From the NCBI GenBank assembly GCA_005889075.1, contig VBDQ01000012.1, positions 1-45,183 on the forward strand: DNA of 45,183 bases. Reading direction: 5' to 3'. Positions 1 to 6,903 of this stretch are shown here, piece after piece. The DNA comes from Chloroflexota bacterium. Its GTDB lineage: Bacteria > Chloroflexota > Limnocylindria > P2-11E. The notes beneath the pieces were generated by a model, which saw nothing but the letters and a program-made list of their open reading frames with translations, had not been told where the DNA came from and did no database searches. The first letter of the stretch is position 1. Every line of letters begins with the position of its first letter. Position numbers and translations under genes: made by a program.

Positions 1-756
1 CGTGGCGCGCGGCGTCACGAGATGGATCCCCTTGGTGAGGCGCAGAAGCGGCTTCGTGCCGGGGTGCAGCAGCGAGATCGTTCCATCGAGCCAGGGTCCG
101 GTCGCGTTGACCGTGTATCTCGCTCGGATCGTGACGTCGCTACCCGCGACCGCGTCGCGGATGGTGGCGCCTGTCACGCGATCTCCCTCGCGCGTATAGC
201 CGGTCGCGCGGGCGTGATTGAGCACCAGCGCGCCATGGGCAGCGGCATCGACGACGTTCTCGACGACGAGACGCTCGACGAGCGGGACCTGGGCGTCGTA
301 GAAGCGCCACGCGCCGGTCAGCCCGTCAGGCTTGAGGTTCGGTTCCGCCGCGAGCGTCTCGGCGCGATCGAGGTATTTCCGTTTGGGCAGGCTCTTGTCG
401 AGCGAGAGCCAGTCGTAGAGCTGCATGCCGAGGCGGAGCTTGAACTGGTAGACGAGGCTCGGCCGGTACAGCGGGAGCAGGAAAGGAAGCGGGAAGACGA
501 GATGCGGCGCGATGCGCAAGAGGATCTCGCGCTCGCGCATGTCGCTCCGGACGAGACCGAAGTCGAAGAGCTCGAGGTAGCGCAGCCCGCCGTGGATCAG
601 CCGTGTCGGTCGCGAGGTCGTTCCCGAGGCGAAATCAGCCTGTTCGACGAGCGCGACCGAAAGACCGCGGAGGGCGGCATCACGCGCGATCCCCGCGCCG
701 ATGATGCCGCCGCCGATGACCAGAAGGTCGACGGTGCGGTCGGCGATCGACCGCAC
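1..756 (-). CDS. glpD: Glycerol-3-phosphate dehydrogenase, N-terminal part (runs off the window)
   Basis: FAD-dependent enzyme that oxidises sn-glycerol 3-phosphate to dihydroxyacetone phosphate at the membrane and passes electrons to quinone. The 252 visible residues open with an FAD-binding Rossmann motif (LLVIGGGIIGAGIARDAALR, near residues 10-29), then VALVEQADFASGTTS and RLIHGGLRYLE, which are hallmark GlpD segments, and later NATGPW and RLTKGIHLV. The start is a GTG at 754-756 with a GGGACGAG purine stretch just upstream; there is no ATG start, so the gene is easy to miss. It begins 20 nt after ugpB ends, on the same strand, so uptake and oxidation of glycerol 3-phosphate are probably co-transcribed. 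The C-terminal half lies outside the window. Confidence 0.93.
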   Translation of the reverse strand, partial: MRSIADRTVDLLVIGGGIIGAGIARDAALRGLSVALVEQADFASGTTSRPTRLIHGGLRYLELFDFGLVRSDMREREILLRIAPHLVFPLPFLLPLYRPSLVYQFKLRLGMQLYDWLSLDKSLPKRKYLDRAETLAAEPNLKPDGLTGAWRFYDAQVPLVERLVVENVVDAAAHGALVLNHARATGYTREGDRVTGATIRDAVAGSDVTIRARYTVNATGPWLDGTISLLHPGTKPLLRLTKGIHLVTPRAT

Positions 757-776
757 CGTCTCGTCCCGCGTGCGGA

Positions 777-2156
777 CTATTTGTTCGCCTTGTTGTATTT
801 GTCGATCTGATCGTTCACCTCGGCGGCCGCAGCATCGAGCGCCGCCTGCGTGGTCGCCTGCCCGAGAAGAACCGATTCGATCATCTTCTGTGTTCGCGCA
901 CGCGCCTGAGGCATGACCCCGAGGACCGCGCCGTTGGTGAAGCGGTTCTGCGGCGATTCGCGGATCTGGTTCACGGCGGTGAGGAATTGCGGGTACTTCG
1001 TAGCCCATTCCTTCGCCGGTGCCTCGTTGTACGCGGACTTGCGGATCGCGTAGTAGCCGGTGTCGTTCTGCCAGGTCGCCTGGACGAGCGGGGTCATGGC
1101 GTACTTCACGAACTCCCAGGCCGCCTGCTGCTCCTCGACCGGCCGGCTCTTCATGATGTAGAGCGACGCGCCGCCGATGATGTTGCCGCCATCCTTCGGC
1201 CTGCCGTCCGGCCGCGCGAAGATCCCGGTGCCGACCGGGAACTTGGCGGTGTTGATGTTTCCGCGCAGCGCCGCGCTCGACTCGAGATACATCGCGGTCT
1301 TGCCTGACTGGAACGCGGTGGTCGCGCCTGCGTTGTCGATGCCGGGGTTGTAAAAGTACCCACCGTCGATGCCGGCCTTCCACCAGTCGAGGATGGCCTT
1401 GCCGGCGGCGTTGTTGTAGACGACCTTCGTCGCGCGGTCGTCGCGGCCGTTCCCGTTGTCGGCGTAGAGCGCGCCGGATGTCGCGAGGAGCTGCTCCCAG
1501 AACCAGCCGTAGATCGACGGGCCGAACCCCCAGCGCACCGTCGCCCCGCTGGCGTCCTTCTTGGTGAGCTTCTTTGCGGCGTCGGTGATCTCGCTGAAGG
1601 TGACCGGTGGCTTGTCGGGATCAAGCCCGACCTCTTTGAAGGCGTCCTTGTTGTAGTAGAAGATCGACGACGACGCGTTGAAGGGCATGCTCTGGAGCTT
1701 GTCCTGGTACTTGTAGTAGTTGAGGACCGCGGGCTCGAAATCCGAAGTGTCGAACTTGTCACGGTCGATAAAGGCCTGCATCGGCACGACCTGACCGCTG
1801 TCGTACATGTAGCGCTGTCCGATGTCGTAGACCTGCACGAGCGCCGGGGCCGCATTCGAAGCGAGCGCCGTGTTCAGCTTCGACAGCAGATCGTCGTATG
1901 AGCCCTGGAAGACGGTCTCGACCTTGATGGCGCTCTGACTCGAGTTGAAGTTGTTGACGATCTTGTTGAGCGCTTCGCCGTTGATGCCTGACATCGCATG
2001 CCACCAGACGATCTTCGCCGCGGGCTTGACGTCTTTGCCCGGCGCAAGGGCGCTCTGGTCGCCCGTGCCGGTCCCGCTGGTGCCACCGGGAGCCGCACCG
2101 CCGCATGCCGCGGCGACGACGCAGAACGCGAGTGCGAATACTGCGAGCTTTCGCAT
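777..2156 (-). CDS. ugpB: Glycerol-3-phosphate ABC transporter substrate-binding lipoprotein
   Basis: Extracytoplasmic solute-binding protein of the UgpB type, 459 residues. A lipoprotein signal ends in VAAAC (Cys18), followed by a Gly/Thr linker. UgpB-like blocks are visible: WWHAMSG near 51, APALVQVYDIG, SMPFNASSSIFYYNKDAF, IIGGASLYIM, TGYYAIRKSAY and VMPQARART near the C-terminus. The MPQxR block carries a ligand-contacting Arg in E. coli UgpB. The ATG at 2154-2156 starts the signal peptide; an open frame upstream to 2501 has no coding character. Context (permeases upstream, glpD downstream) supports glycerol 3-phosphate or its diesters as ligand. A UgpC ATPase is not present in the window. 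Confidence 0.93.
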   Translation of the reverse strand: MRKLAVFALAFCVVAAACGGAAPGGTSGTGTGDQSALAPGKDVKPAAKIVWWHAMSGINGEALNKIVNNFNSSQSAIKVETVFQGSYDDLLSKLNTALASNAAPALVQVYDIGQRYMYDSGQVVPMQAFIDRDKFDTSDFEPAVLNYYKYQDKLQSMPFNASSSIFYYNKDAFKEVGLDPDKPPVTFSEITDAAKKLTKKDASGATVRWGFGPSIYGWFWEQLLATSGALYADNGNGRDDRATKVVYNNAAGKAILDWWKAGIDGGYFYNPGIDNAGATTAFQSGKTAMYLESSAALRGNINTAKFPVGTGIFARPDGRPKDGGNIIGGASLYIMKSRPVEEQQAAWEFVKYAMTPLVQATWQNDTGYYAIRKSAYNEAPAKEWATKYPQFLTAVNQIRESPQNRFTNGAVLGVMPQARARTQKMIESVLLGQATTQAALDAAAAEVNDQIDKYNKANK

Positions 2157-2173
2157 GGTTCCCTCCACTCTGT

Positions 2174-3046
2174 CTATCCCTTGACCGCCCCCGCGGTCAG
2201 CCCTCTTATGAGCTGACGCTGACCCAGCACGAGCAGGGCGAGCGTCGGTACGGCGACCATGATGACACCCGCCATCACGAGGCCCCAGCGGAGCGATTCT
2301 TCGAACCGCAGCTGCGCGATCCCGACCTGTGTCGTGCGCATGAGCGTCTCGTTCGTGATAAGGAGCGGCCAGAAGTACTGGTTGTACGTCGAGAGGAAGC
2401 CGTAGATCGCGACGGTGCCCAGGGCCGGTCGCGAGAGCGGGATCACGACCTCGCGAAGGAAACGGAAGGTGGTCGCGCCGTCGATCCGCGCCGCGTCCCA
2501 CATCTCACGCGGGATCTGAAGGAACGCCTGGCGGAGCAGGAACGTACCGAACGCCGTCGCCATGAACGGGACCGCAAGGCCCTGGTAGGTGTCGAGCCAA
2601 CCGAGCGATCGCACCGTCATGTAGTTCGGGATGATCGTCGCTTCCCACGGGATCATGAGCGTGCTCAGGAACACGAAGAAGAGCAGCTGCCGTCCGCGGA
2701 AGACGAGGAACGAGAAGGCATACGCCGCGAGGCTCGCCGTTATGAGCTGTCCGATAACGACCGCGCTCGAGACGACGAAGCTGTTCAGGAGGTAGCGGCC
2801 GATCGGTATCGCCGCCAGGACCTTCTCGTAGTTGTCCAGCGACGGATGGAGCGGGAGCACCGGCGGCGGGAACGTCGCGATCTCCGACTCGCTCATGAAC
2901 GAGTACGAGAGCGCCAGAAGGAGCGGGAACGCGACGAGGACCGAGACGACCGCCAGCAGCACGTACGAGCCCGCTCTGCGCAGCGGCAGGGGCCGCCGCT
3001 GCCGCTGGATCGTGACGGCCGAGGCAGCTAGAGACGAGGCACTCAC
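2174..3046 (-). CDS. ugpE: Glycerol-3-phosphate ABC transporter permease, second subunit
   Basis: Inner-membrane permease of the MalG/UgpE type, about 290 residues and six predicted helices. The EAA loop that contacts the ATPase reads MWDAARIDGA. It closely parallels E. coli UgpE, including LSTLMIPWEATIIPNYM, TFLLRQAFLQIP and STYNQYFWPLLIT. The preferred start is the GTG at 3044-3046. The reading frame stays open upstream into the damaged ugpA, so a gene caller may report one ~574-residue fusion. The N-terminal residues before the first helix fit a normal UgpE start, so I annotate it separately. Stop is 17 nt before ugpB. Confidence 0.88.
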   Translation of the reverse strand: MSASSLAASAVTIQRQRRPLPLRRAGSYVLLAVVSVLVAFPLLLALSYSFMSESEIATFPPPVLPLHPSLDNYEKVLAAIPIGRYLLNSFVVSSAVVIGQLITASLAAYAFSFLVFRGRQLLFFVFLSTLMIPWEATIIPNYMTVRSLGWLDTYQGLAVPFMATAFGTFLLRQAFLQIPREMWDAARIDGATTFRFLREVVIPLSRPALGTVAIYGFLSTYNQYFWPLLITNETLMRTTQVGIAQLRFEESLRWGLVMAGVIMVAVPTLALLVLGQRQLIRGLTAGAVKG

Positions 3047-3049
3047 TGG

Positions 3050-3112
3050 ACTCGCTCCGCTCGTCCGGCTCGCTCGTCCGTCCGGCCGACTGCAGTCGGC
3101 CTCCCGCCCTCG
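3050..3112. repeat. 63-nt palindrome-bearing insert flanked by an 8-nt direct repeat
   Basis: Between ugpA and ugpE the octamer CTCACTGG occurs at 3042-3049 and again at 3113-3120. Between the two copies lie a tandem GCTCGTCCG (3059-3067 and 3072-3080) and an 18-nt perfect palindrome GGCCGACTGCAGTCGGCC (3084-3101). On the coding strand, removing the insert plus one octamer copy would bring the ugpA stop TGA directly onto the ugpE GTG start, a normal operon junction. This looks like a REP- or MITE-like insertion with a target duplication. No second copy was noticed in the window. Confidence 0.5.
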
Positions 3113-3113
3113 C

Positions 3114-3784
3114 TCACTGGTAATGAACCAGCCGCTCGACGAAACGGAACTGAACGAGTAGACGAGCGTCCGGGTCGCGTCCACGGGACCGCCTCGCGTC
3201 AGGAGGTGGATCTGGGTGAACGCCTGCAGCACCGCGACGGTGTCGACGACCAAGAGGAAGAACAAAGACGGCGACACCATCGGGACCGTGATCCGGGTGA
3301 ACATCCGGACGCCGCGAGCCCCGTCGAGGCGCGCCGCCTCGTAGATCTCCTCGGGGATGCCCTGAAGACCGGCGAGCAAGACGATGATGTTCGTACCGAG
3401 CGTGATCCAGACCGTCGTGATGGAGACGGCGATGATCGCGATCGCGGGGGACATCATGGTCCGAAAGACGTTGATCCCGCGCAGGCGCTGATTCAGCAGG
3501 ACGGCGAGCACGAGTCCGAGCGCGATCCCGACCGGAACGGTGTAGAGAGCGAAGAGTGCGGTCGCGACCAATCCGTTGCGGAACGTCGCCGACGTGATGA
3601 GGTCGAGGTAGTGATCGATCCCGTTGAAGGTGCTGATCTGTCCCGTGACCCGAGTGTTGAAAAGAGAAAGGTAGAACGTCCGCCCGAGCGGGATGAAGAC
3701 GAACACGGCGAATAGGACCAGCGAAGGCGCGAGATACGCGAGACCGATAGCGAACGATCGGAGGTCGCGCGCGGTCCATCGCAT
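3114..3784 (-). pseudogene. ugpA: Glycerol-3-phosphate ABC transporter permease, first subunit (two internal losses, frameshifted end)
   Basis: MalF/UgpA-type permease starting at ATG 3782-3784 with a first membrane helix (FAIGLAYLAPSLVLFAVFVF). The EAA loop EIYEAARLDGARG and FFLLVVDTVAVLQAFTQI are well conserved. Two blocks are missing compared with E. coli UgpA. Between NVFRTMM and SPAIAI (about 3440-3470) roughly 40 residues including one helix are absent, in frame. After TRTLVYS (near 3145) roughly 30 residues are absent and the frame changes. The authentic tail QFRFVERLVHYQ is present in the next frame and ends at TGA 3114-3116. In the original frame translation instead runs on into ugpE. 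Probably non-functional, or an assembly error. Confidence 0.75.
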
Positions 3785-3803
3785 CACGTCGCGGCATCGT
3801 ACA

Positions 3804-4064
3804 GTGACGTTCGTGCAGACGCGGTCGGTCACGTGCACCCACGAGCCGAAGATCCTCGCGGCGCCGCGCGCGAAGATCTGCGAGGGCTGCGGCAGCACGT
3901 ATAACCTGCGCCTCTGCGCCGATTGCGGGTACGTTGGCTGCTGCGAATCGCAGAAGGGCCATGACCGAACGCACGCGCTCGAGACCGATCACCACGTGAT
4001 CAAGTCCCTGCCCCTCGGTGAGGGCTCGTTCACGTGGTGCTACGCCTGCGAGCGCTACATCTAG
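3804..4064 (+). CDS. UBP-type zinc finger domain protein
   Basis: About 86 residues, almost entirely one ZnF-UBP domain, the fold that binds ubiquitin C-termini in eukaryotes but whose role in bacteria is unknown. Cys/His ligands are visible as CTH, CEGC, LRLCADCGYVGCC, H-x(3)-H, H-x(5)-HH and CYACE. Bacterial homologues are similar short stand-alone proteins. Start is uncertain: GTG at 3804 or GTG at 3813. It is divergent from ugpA with only 19 nt between start codons, leaving almost no room for two 5' leaders, so transcripts may be leaderless. The next gene starts 10 nt downstream. Confidence 0.85.
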   Translation: MTFVQTRSVTCTHEPKILAAPRAKICEGCGSTYNLRLCADCGYVGCCESQKGHDRTHALETDHHVIKSLPLGEGSFTWCYACERYI

Positions 4065-4073
4065 TCCGCCTGC

Positions 4074-4598
4074 GTGCCGATCAGTCGTGCGGCGAAGCAT
4101 CCACCGGCTACGAGGCTCGCGGCGCTCGCGCGGCGCCTCCTCGAAGCATCGACGCTGTGCGCGATCGCGACCGTCTCGCCGGGTGGGCGGGCGCACATCA
4201 ACACCGCGTACTTCGCGTGGGGGCCGGAGTTCGAGATCGTGTGGTGGTCCGCACCGCAGGCGCAGCACTCGCGCAACGTGCACGCGAACGCGTCAGTCGC
4301 GATCGCCGTGTTCCGCTCGACCCAGACCTGGGGCGGTCTCGACCGCGGCATTCAGCTCTTCGGCCGTGCGCGCGAGCTGCGTGGCCGCGCTTCGCTTGAT
4401 GCCGAGCGGTTGTACGCGGCGCGGTTCAAGTCATACGAAGGCGGGGACGACGCCTACCGGTTCTACCGACTGCGGACGACGCGGATGAAGCTTTTCGATG
4501 AACGCATGCTCGGCGGGGCGACGTTCGTGACCGTCGCGGTCGGACCTGCTGGGCGGGTGAGGTGGGAGAAGACCGAGAGCTACGTCGGCGAGGACTGA
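4074..4598 (+). CDS. Pyridoxamine 5'-phosphate oxidase-like (PPOX) FMN/F420-binding protein
   Basis: A 174-residue split-barrel flavin-binding protein. Features typical of the fold are the N-terminal helix, STLCAIATVSPGGRAHINTAYFAW (first two strands), FEIVWWSAPQAQHSRNVHAN (the substrate/cofactor region where PPOX proteins read S-x-K/Q-x-R-N), and VAIAVF. A C-terminal RWEKTESYVGE segment closes the barrel. GTG start at 4074, 10 nt after the zinc-finger gene, so the two are likely co-transcribed. Substrate cannot be told from sequence; the specific cofactor (FMN or F420) is also open. Confidence 0.8.
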   Translation: MPISRAAKHPPATRLAALARRLLEASTLCAIATVSPGGRAHINTAYFAWGPEFEIVWWSAPQAQHSRNVHANASVAIAVFRSTQTWGGLDRGIQLFGRARELRGRASLDAERLYAARFKSYEGGDDAYRFYRLRTTRMKLFDERMLGGATFVTVAVGPAGRVRWEKTESYVGED

Positions 4599-4635
4599 TC
4601 AACCTCGCCCGACGCGCGGTGCGATTATTTGGGAT

Positions 4636-5169
4636 GTGATCACCGCGTCCGCGATCGCGCCGCTGTTCCGTGGCTGGCAGCTCCAGAACGAGCGACTCGT
4701 CGCGCGGCTCCGCGACCTGACGCGCGAACAGCTGCAGCTTCCGATCGGATCGCCGGACTGGCCCGTATGGGCGAGCGCGTCGCACGTCGCCGGCGCGCGA
4801 GTCCACTGGCTCTGCGGCGTTTTCAAGGAGCCCGGTCTGGAGACAACACCGTTCGGCGATCTCAACATCATGGAGAGTGGCTGGGAGGACGACCTTGGGC
4901 ATCCGCGCGACGCGGACGAGCTCGTGCACGCGCTCGAGTCGTCGTGGAGCATCGTCGCGCACTGCCTCGAGACGTGGACCGTCGACTCGCTCGAACAGGA
5001 GGCGCGCCGAGTCCGCGGCGACGAGGTTCAGATGCACACGCGGCAGTCGGTGCTCTTACGGCTTCTCACGCACGACGCGTATCACACCGGCGAGATGTCG
5101 CTGGTCCTCGGGTCGCATGGTCTTGGAGAAATCGACCTTTGGCGAGGGCTCGCCCGGATCGTCCGGTAG
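4636..5169 (+). CDS. DinB-like (DUF664) putative metal-dependent protein
   Basis: 177 residues with the four-helix DinB/YfiT layout. The expected histidine ligands are visible: a His in WASASHVAGARVHW near residue 50 and the C-terminal pair in LLTHDAYHTGEMSLVLGSHG. Family members act as thiol-dependent transferases or hydrolases (bacillithiol or mycothiol linked in some lineages), but the substrate here is unknown. GTG start at 4636. Two more DinB-like genes occur in the window (29115 and 37753). They are clearly diverged and not recent duplicates. Confidence 0.8.
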   Translation: MITASAIAPLFRGWQLQNERLVARLRDLTREQLQLPIGSPDWPVWASASHVAGARVHWLCGVFKEPGLETTPFGDLNIMESGWEDDLGHPRDADELVHALESSWSIVAHCLETWTVDSLEQEARRVRGDEVQMHTRQSVLLRLLTHDAYHTGEMSLVLGSHGLGEIDLWRGLARIVR

Positions 5170-5192
5170 GCCGAGTCCCTTCACATGACCTG

Positions 5193-5263
5193 AGCGGGCG
5201 GCGGGAGTCGAACCCGCACTTCAACCTTGGAGGGGTCGCTTGCGGCCGCTACAACACGCCCGC
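5193..5263 (-). tRNA. tRNA-Gly (anticodon TCC)
   Basis: A full cloverleaf of 71 nt can be drawn: acceptor GCGGGCG/CGCCCGC with discriminator T, D-stem TTGT/GCAA, anticodon stem CGACC/GGTTG, and T-arm GCGGG-TTCGACT-CCCGC. The anticodon loop reads CCTCCAA, placing TCC at 34-36 but C rather than the near-universal U at position 33. No CCA is encoded. Its 5' end overlaps the last 15 nt of the HNH gene on the same strand. Confidence 0.9.
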
Positions 5264-5881
5264 GCGTGAGCTAAGTCTAGACGAGTACGTGCGCAACCGG
5301 TGGCAATTCGCACAGACAACATCGCACTTCGATATCTCCTGGAGCAGTCGGTCTGTCGTGACCCGGCCTAGGAGACGCGGTACCTCTGTGCTCTTTTCAC
5401 TCGGGATGCGGTGATCGAAGTCCATCGAATAGAACGGAAACCGCTGACCGCAATCGGCACACGGCACGTCGCGCAGCTTTTGGATCAGTTCGGTCTGTAG
5501 ACGTCGTAGCCGGCTCTCTGTCGTTGGCGGATTTCCGCTGAGGATTCGCAGCCTCCGATTCTCAATGGCGCGCCGATAGCTCCGAGCGCGGTGGCAGTTT
5601 GCGCAAACGATGTCGCATTTCGCAAGTTCAGCATCGAGCCGCTCGCGCGACACGGTGCCCGCGCGCTGCAGAATCCAGAACGATTTGGTCGTCGGATCCC
5701 GGTGCTCGAAGTCCATCACATACGGCGGGAACGCTCGACCGCAATCCAGGCACAGCACGGAGCGAAGCTGACGCAGGAACTCAACGGCGTCGCGCTGACG
5801 TTTCTGGACCCTGCCAAGCTCTGCTTGGCGATGGGTTTGGTAGTAGAGGAGGTTGTACGGACGTTGGTCCCGTTTGCGCAT
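5249..5881 (-). CDS. Tandem HNH-type zinc-binding nuclease-like protein
   Basis: 210 residues containing two copies of one HNH-like module. Module 1 (about 43-100) has CLDCG, MDFEHRDP, a Lys and CDIVCANCHRARS; module 2 (about 139-197) has CADCG, MDFDHRIP, a Lys and CDVVCANCHRLRT. Each CxxC...DF(E/D)H...CxxC(x)H set is expected to bind structural zinc, with the His of DFxHR as candidate catalytic residue. Similar proteins occur in phages and scattered in bacteria. Base composition looks lower in GC than the neighbours, and the stop lies inside the adjacent tRNA-Gly gene, both suggestive of acquisition. A LexA-like box lies 13 nt upstream of the ATG. Target and function unknown. Confidence 0.75.
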   Translation of the reverse strand: MRKRDQRPYNLLYYQTHRQAELGRVQKRQRDAVEFLRQLRSVLCLDCGRAFPPYVMDFEHRDPTTKSFWILQRAGTVSRERLDAELAKCDIVCANCHRARSYRRAIENRRLRILSGNPPTTESRLRRLQTELIQKLRDVPCADCGQRFPFYSMDFDHRIPSEKSTEVPRLLGRVTTDRLLQEISKCDVVCANCHRLRTYSSRLSSRAGVL

Positions 5882-5893
5882 CAGGACCAGTTA

Positions 5894-5905
5894 GAACAAC
5901 TGTTC
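5894..5905. promoter_or_regulatory. Candidate SOS (LexA/DinR-type) box
   Basis: GAACAACTGTTC matches the GAAC-N4-GTTC core of the Gram-positive SOS box. It lies 13 nt upstream of the HNH start codon and 26 nt from the end of the divergent-side MBL gene. Single occurrence, so it could be chance. Confidence 0.45.
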
Positions 5906-5931
5906 GCTCCGTGTCAATAGGACCTACGCCC

Positions 5932-6780
5932 TCACTGCCCAGGGAAGAGCGTGCGGCACACCCGGTACGCGTCCCGTTCGGCGTCGCCGACCGCGTCGAG
6001 CGTCGCCTGCAGGCGCGAGTCGTGATGGGCGAGGATCTGATCCACGCGGCCCGCGAGGTCGTCGAATGGATCGCCATGCGCGGGAAGCACCCGCGTCACC
6101 GGCAGCGAGCGCACCGCTCGCAGGGCATCAAGGAAATCGCCGAGCGGATCGTCCCGCGAAAAGGGATAGAGCCCGACGTTCGACGTGATCCGCGGCAGGA
6201 CATGGTCGCCGGCGAACAGCACGCGCTCGCCTTCGTCCACGAGCACCGCGTGATAGTCGGTGTGGCCCGGCGTCCAATGCACTCGCGCGCGACGACCGTC
6301 GAACTCGAAGAGCTCGCCGTGCTCCGTTCCGACGATCCGCTCGAGCGCGTCGACGCGGCGGCCCATCGCAAGCCAGGCCTCGCGCATCCCCTGATCCACG
6401 TCCGCCGGCATCCCGTGCCGCTCGAACCAGCGGTAGGTCTCATCGACCATAGAGTGGTCGGAAGACCACATCCGCCGCGCGTTCGCGATCTCGGGCTCGT
6501 GCATGACGATTTCGGCGCCGGCGCGCTGGAGCGTTCCCGCCATCCCGATGTGGTCCGGGTGTAGGTGGGTCACGAAGACGCGCCGCACATCGGCGACGGA
6601 GATCCCGGCCTCGGACAGCGCGCCACGCAGCACGGCCTCGGCCTCGTCGGTGTGCAGCCCCGCGTCGATCAACGTGTACGACGACGTGCCCTCGACGAGG
6701 TAGGCATTGACGCTTCGCAGGGCGAGCGGGAGAGGAAGCTCTATGCGCCGGACGCCCGGCGCGACGATCGGCGCGCTCAG
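5932..6780 (-). CDS. Metallo-beta-lactamase fold hydrolase
   Basis: Zinc hydrolase of the glyoxalase II/MBL superfamily. Metal-binding motifs: THLHPDHIG (HxHxDH), PGHTDYH, FAGDHVLP (Asp) and PAHGDPF. The family-typical N-terminal strand (SVNAYLVEG...TLIDAGL) lies upstream of the first usual start codon (TTG at 6670-6672). The conserved frame runs back to about 6790 without ATG, GTG or TTG. I place the start at a CTG (6778-6780), giving 282 residues; a TTG start would cut off the first strand. Substrate is unknown. A second, distinct MBL gene is at 11199. Confidence 0.82.
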   Translation of the reverse strand: MSAPIVAPGVRRIELPLPLALRSVNAYLVEGTSSYTLIDAGLHTDEAEAVLRGALSEAGISVADVRRVFVTHLHPDHIGMAGTLQRAGAEIVMHEPEIANARRMWSSDHSMVDETYRWFERHGMPADVDQGMREAWLAMGRRVDALERIVGTEHGELFEFDGRRARVHWTPGHTDYHAVLVDEGERVLFAGDHVLPRITSNVGLYPFSRDDPLGDFLDALRAVRSLPVTRVLPAHGDPFDDLAGRVDQILAHHDSRLQATLDAVGDAERDAYRVCRTLFPGQ

Positions 6781-6809
6781 ATCACGCCGTAGGCGCGGGT
6801 CATCGAAGA

Positions 6810-6815
6810 TAGAAT
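6810..6815 (+). promoter_or_regulatory. Probable -10 element of the tRNA-Glu promoter
   Basis: TAGAAT lies 11 nt before the mature 5' end of tRNA-Glu, in an AT-richer pocket. No convincing -35 hexamer is seen at the right distance. Confidence 0.4.
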
Positions 6816-6826
6816 GGTTATCTCCC

Positions 6827-6900
6827 GGCCCGTTCGTCTAGTGGCCTAGGATGCAGCCCTCTCAAGGCTGAGATCAGCGGTTCGAATCCGCTACGGGCTA
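6827..6900 (+). tRNA. tRNA-Glu (anticodon CTC)
   Basis: Acceptor GGCCCGT/ACGGGCT, D-arm beginning GTCTAGTGG as in other bacterial tRNA-Glu, anticodon stem CAGCC/GGCTG with loop CTCTCAA (anticodon CTC), and T-arm AGCGG-TTCGAAT-CCGCT. Discriminator A at 6900; CCA is not encoded. A protein start codon follows after only 3 nt, so tRNA and mRNA are probably on one transcript separated by 3' processing. Confidence 0.92.
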
Positions 6901-6903
6901 CCG

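Noticed and set aside
22..810. Long plus-strand open frame opposite glpD
   Set aside because: The reverse strand encodes a clear GlpD N-terminus with family motifs; the plus-strand translation is charged low-complexity antisense.
2105..3031. 308-codon plus-strand frame over the ugpE region
   Set aside because: Arg/Glu-rich antisense shadow of the conserved permease.
3084..3101. Palindrome as an ordinary terminator of ugpA
   Set aside because: No U-tract follows, and it lies inside an insert with flanking direct repeats, in the middle of an operon.
5193..5263. tRNA-Gly as an integrative-element attachment site
   Set aside because: No integrase, no second copy of the tRNA end, and no phage-like genes nearby.
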